Source: Roridomyces roridus
Taxonomy: Eukaryota; Basidiomycota; Agaricomycetes; Agaricales; Mycenaceae
Assembly: GCA_029378245.1 (NCBI GenBank)
Contig: JARKIF010000003.1
Span: 806,001 to 870,000 of the forward strand
Direction of reading: 5' to 3'
DNA: 64,000 bases
This document shows positions 62,577 through 64,000 of this stretch, piece after piece; the stretch's first letter is position 1; the number at the start of each line of letters is the position of its first letter. Under the pieces are notes generated by a model. The model was given only the letters and a program-made list of their open reading frames with translations, was not told where the DNA came from and did not search any database. The position numbers were made by a program, and so were the translations under genes.

Positions 62577-64000
62577 AAGTTGGGCCTATGTAATATTTGC
62601 AATTGAAGTTTTTGAGCAGTTGTGTTGCTCGTTGTTTGTTCGCACCTTGTTCCTTCCCGCCATCTTCCTTTGTTGTGCAAAGACTAACCGCTCGGTCAAT
62701 CGACACAGTATCTAATTGCCGCTGGGAACATTTGTCTTGCTGCCTGTTTGAATTCTACCTATTTGTTCGTTGGCTGCCCGGCTTTCAACCCATTTTACAG
62801 GTTTCGACGCTATCCGGGACTCCATTGCAGCTGGGACTCTTGAATCTTATACTAATAACATGTGATACTTGCCGAATTGCGCTGGGAGCTCCGCGTCCTC
62901 CTTTGATTTCCATTCGTGACACCTCTGCTCTCCGTCGCGGCGCCGGAATCTGTAACTTTTGCGCAGCCTACAGCAGTGCCAGATAGGCTCAAGTTCCCTT
63001 AGACTTCCCGATGGCAGAAGGCTTGTCTCTTGGAATCTATCGTCTCACATGAGCAGCGTGACCCCTGTACTTTTTTTCTCTCGGAATCTAGCAGATTAGT
63101 TCGGGAGAAGACCGTGGAGCTCAACCTCAGTGAGAAGATTCTCTGTGTCGAATTCACTCGTTGTAAGTATTTTCAACGAGTCTCAAGGACCCATCAAGGC
63201 CAGATGCGGTTGCCAGGAGTCTTCCCTCCACCATCATAGCGCGCAACTTCCATCTGCTGGCTTGAGAAGTTCATCAATTAGAACTCGGTAGCCTGTCACC
63301 AGCGCAAATGGAGAAACTCGGGTCACCACCATGCACTGTACACACACCTAGGCCCACTGCTAGCACTCATGGCCAGCGCTTCCGTATCTTGGTCGCTGCG
63401 TCCGAGTCGCCTTTGTTGGGGATATCCTCTGTTCCCGAGCCCGTTCATCCCCCAAATCTTGAGTAGTTGTCCACGATTCCACCGCATGTGGCGCGGGTTT
63501 CACCGCCATCTTTGAATTCAAGTGCTCAATCTTCGTCCGAGGCTGTTGATTTGACGGGAATATTTTCCGTTCCCAGACGCACCTTGGAGAATCACACATG
63601 TAGTTTCAACTGTATACGGCTTCTAACTTCTCAGTTCATTTATGATTTGGCACGCCTGTTGTCGGGCTGGTTGTCCAGCGGACAATCGGCATCTCGACAG
63701 TTCTTGGCGGGCGCATCACGAAAAAATCGGATCTACCCAGACCTCGCTTCCTTTTCCTCCCTAGCATTGCCCAGGACATTGTATGTACTCTCCCAAGATG
63801 TCCGCCTAAACGGTAAAGCGTGGGTATCAAGCGGGTAAGTATGGGCCAGATCAATATTTGTACCTGATTGGTTCGGACGGCGATAGAGTGTTTGGAGTGG
63901 AGCCCTTTACCCTCCGACCCCCTGCCTGGTGTTACTTTACATGGCTGATCACGATGCACATACGACGAGCACGACAATCTCAACGGCCTCCGACGTGCCG
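62577..64000. other. 3' flank of AKR copy 2 and gene-free right edge
   Basis: To about 63010 this is the duplicated 3' flank. From 63010 to the window end I see no protein-like frame; a 123-codon plus-strand frame at 63467-63838 lacks domain features. A gene may begin beyond the right edge. Confidence 0.45.

Larger units (their letters stand above)
59389..63010. repeat. Segmental duplication unit 2 (SDR + AKR pair)
   Basis: Direct duplicate of 55078-58335. It is longer because the divergent spacer has about 330 extra bp (60592-61598). Confidence 0.8.

Overview
The window looks like nuclear DNA of a filamentous basidiomycete, most likely an Agaricomycete. Genes are dense, introns are very short (mostly 41-60 nt, GT...AG, with CTAAC/CTGAC-like branch sites), and several families typical of mushroom-forming fungi are present: a secreted GH3 beta-glucosidase, a GH15-CBM20 glucoamylase, an S28 peptidase, a basidiomycete-type small secreted protein, F-box and MYND proteins and a multi-span membrane protein. 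The species cannot be fixed from sequence alone. || Layout. 1-4.65 kb is gene-poor and repeat-rich: an open gag-like frame running off the left edge, a second gag-like fragment, and two diverged copies of a tRNA-derived SINE in opposite orientation. 4.67-7.93 kb carries two paralogous kinase-like genes (one intact, one frameshifted and fused to foreign sequence). 7.99-10.74 kb is one arm of a ~2.7 kb inverted duplication carrying a secreted protein built from Gly-His-Asn-Gln repeats; the other arm lies at 36.66-39.39 kb. 11.4-34.2 kb is a mostly ordinary gene-rich block: secreted protein, YdcF/DUF218 protein, FAD monooxygenase, GH3 beta-glucosidase, Sir2 deacetylase, S28 peptidase, an unresolved hypothetical gene, F-box protein, dephospho-CoA kinase, GLE1, alpha/beta-hydrolase, multi-span membrane protein and MYND protein. 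34.2-36.7 kb holds hairpin-rich repeats around a candidate 145-aa gene split into nine very small exons. 39.7-43.1 kb holds a second hydrolase and the glucoamylase. 43.7-48.8 kb carries three tandem paralogs of the N-terminal plus 3'-5' exonuclease part of DNA polymerase delta, without a polymerase domain. 49.3-52.4 kb is the ribonucleotide reductase large subunit. 52.5-62.6 kb is a tandem array of four NAD-dependent epimerase/reductase-like genes (one truncated); two are paired divergently with an aldo-keto reductase, and that pair is duplicated. || How the genes fit together. Housekeeping genes (RNR1, GLE1, CoaE, Sir2) sit among secreted carbohydrate- and protein-degrading enzymes and fast-evolving duplicated families. 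The main themes are local duplication (kinase-like, repeat-protein, hydrolase, exonuclease and epimerase/AKR families) and extreme exon fragmentation: exons of 4, 7, 8, 10 and 12 nt can be read with phase kept. The least expected content is the exonuclease-only Pol delta family, in which one copy keeps all three exonuclease motifs.
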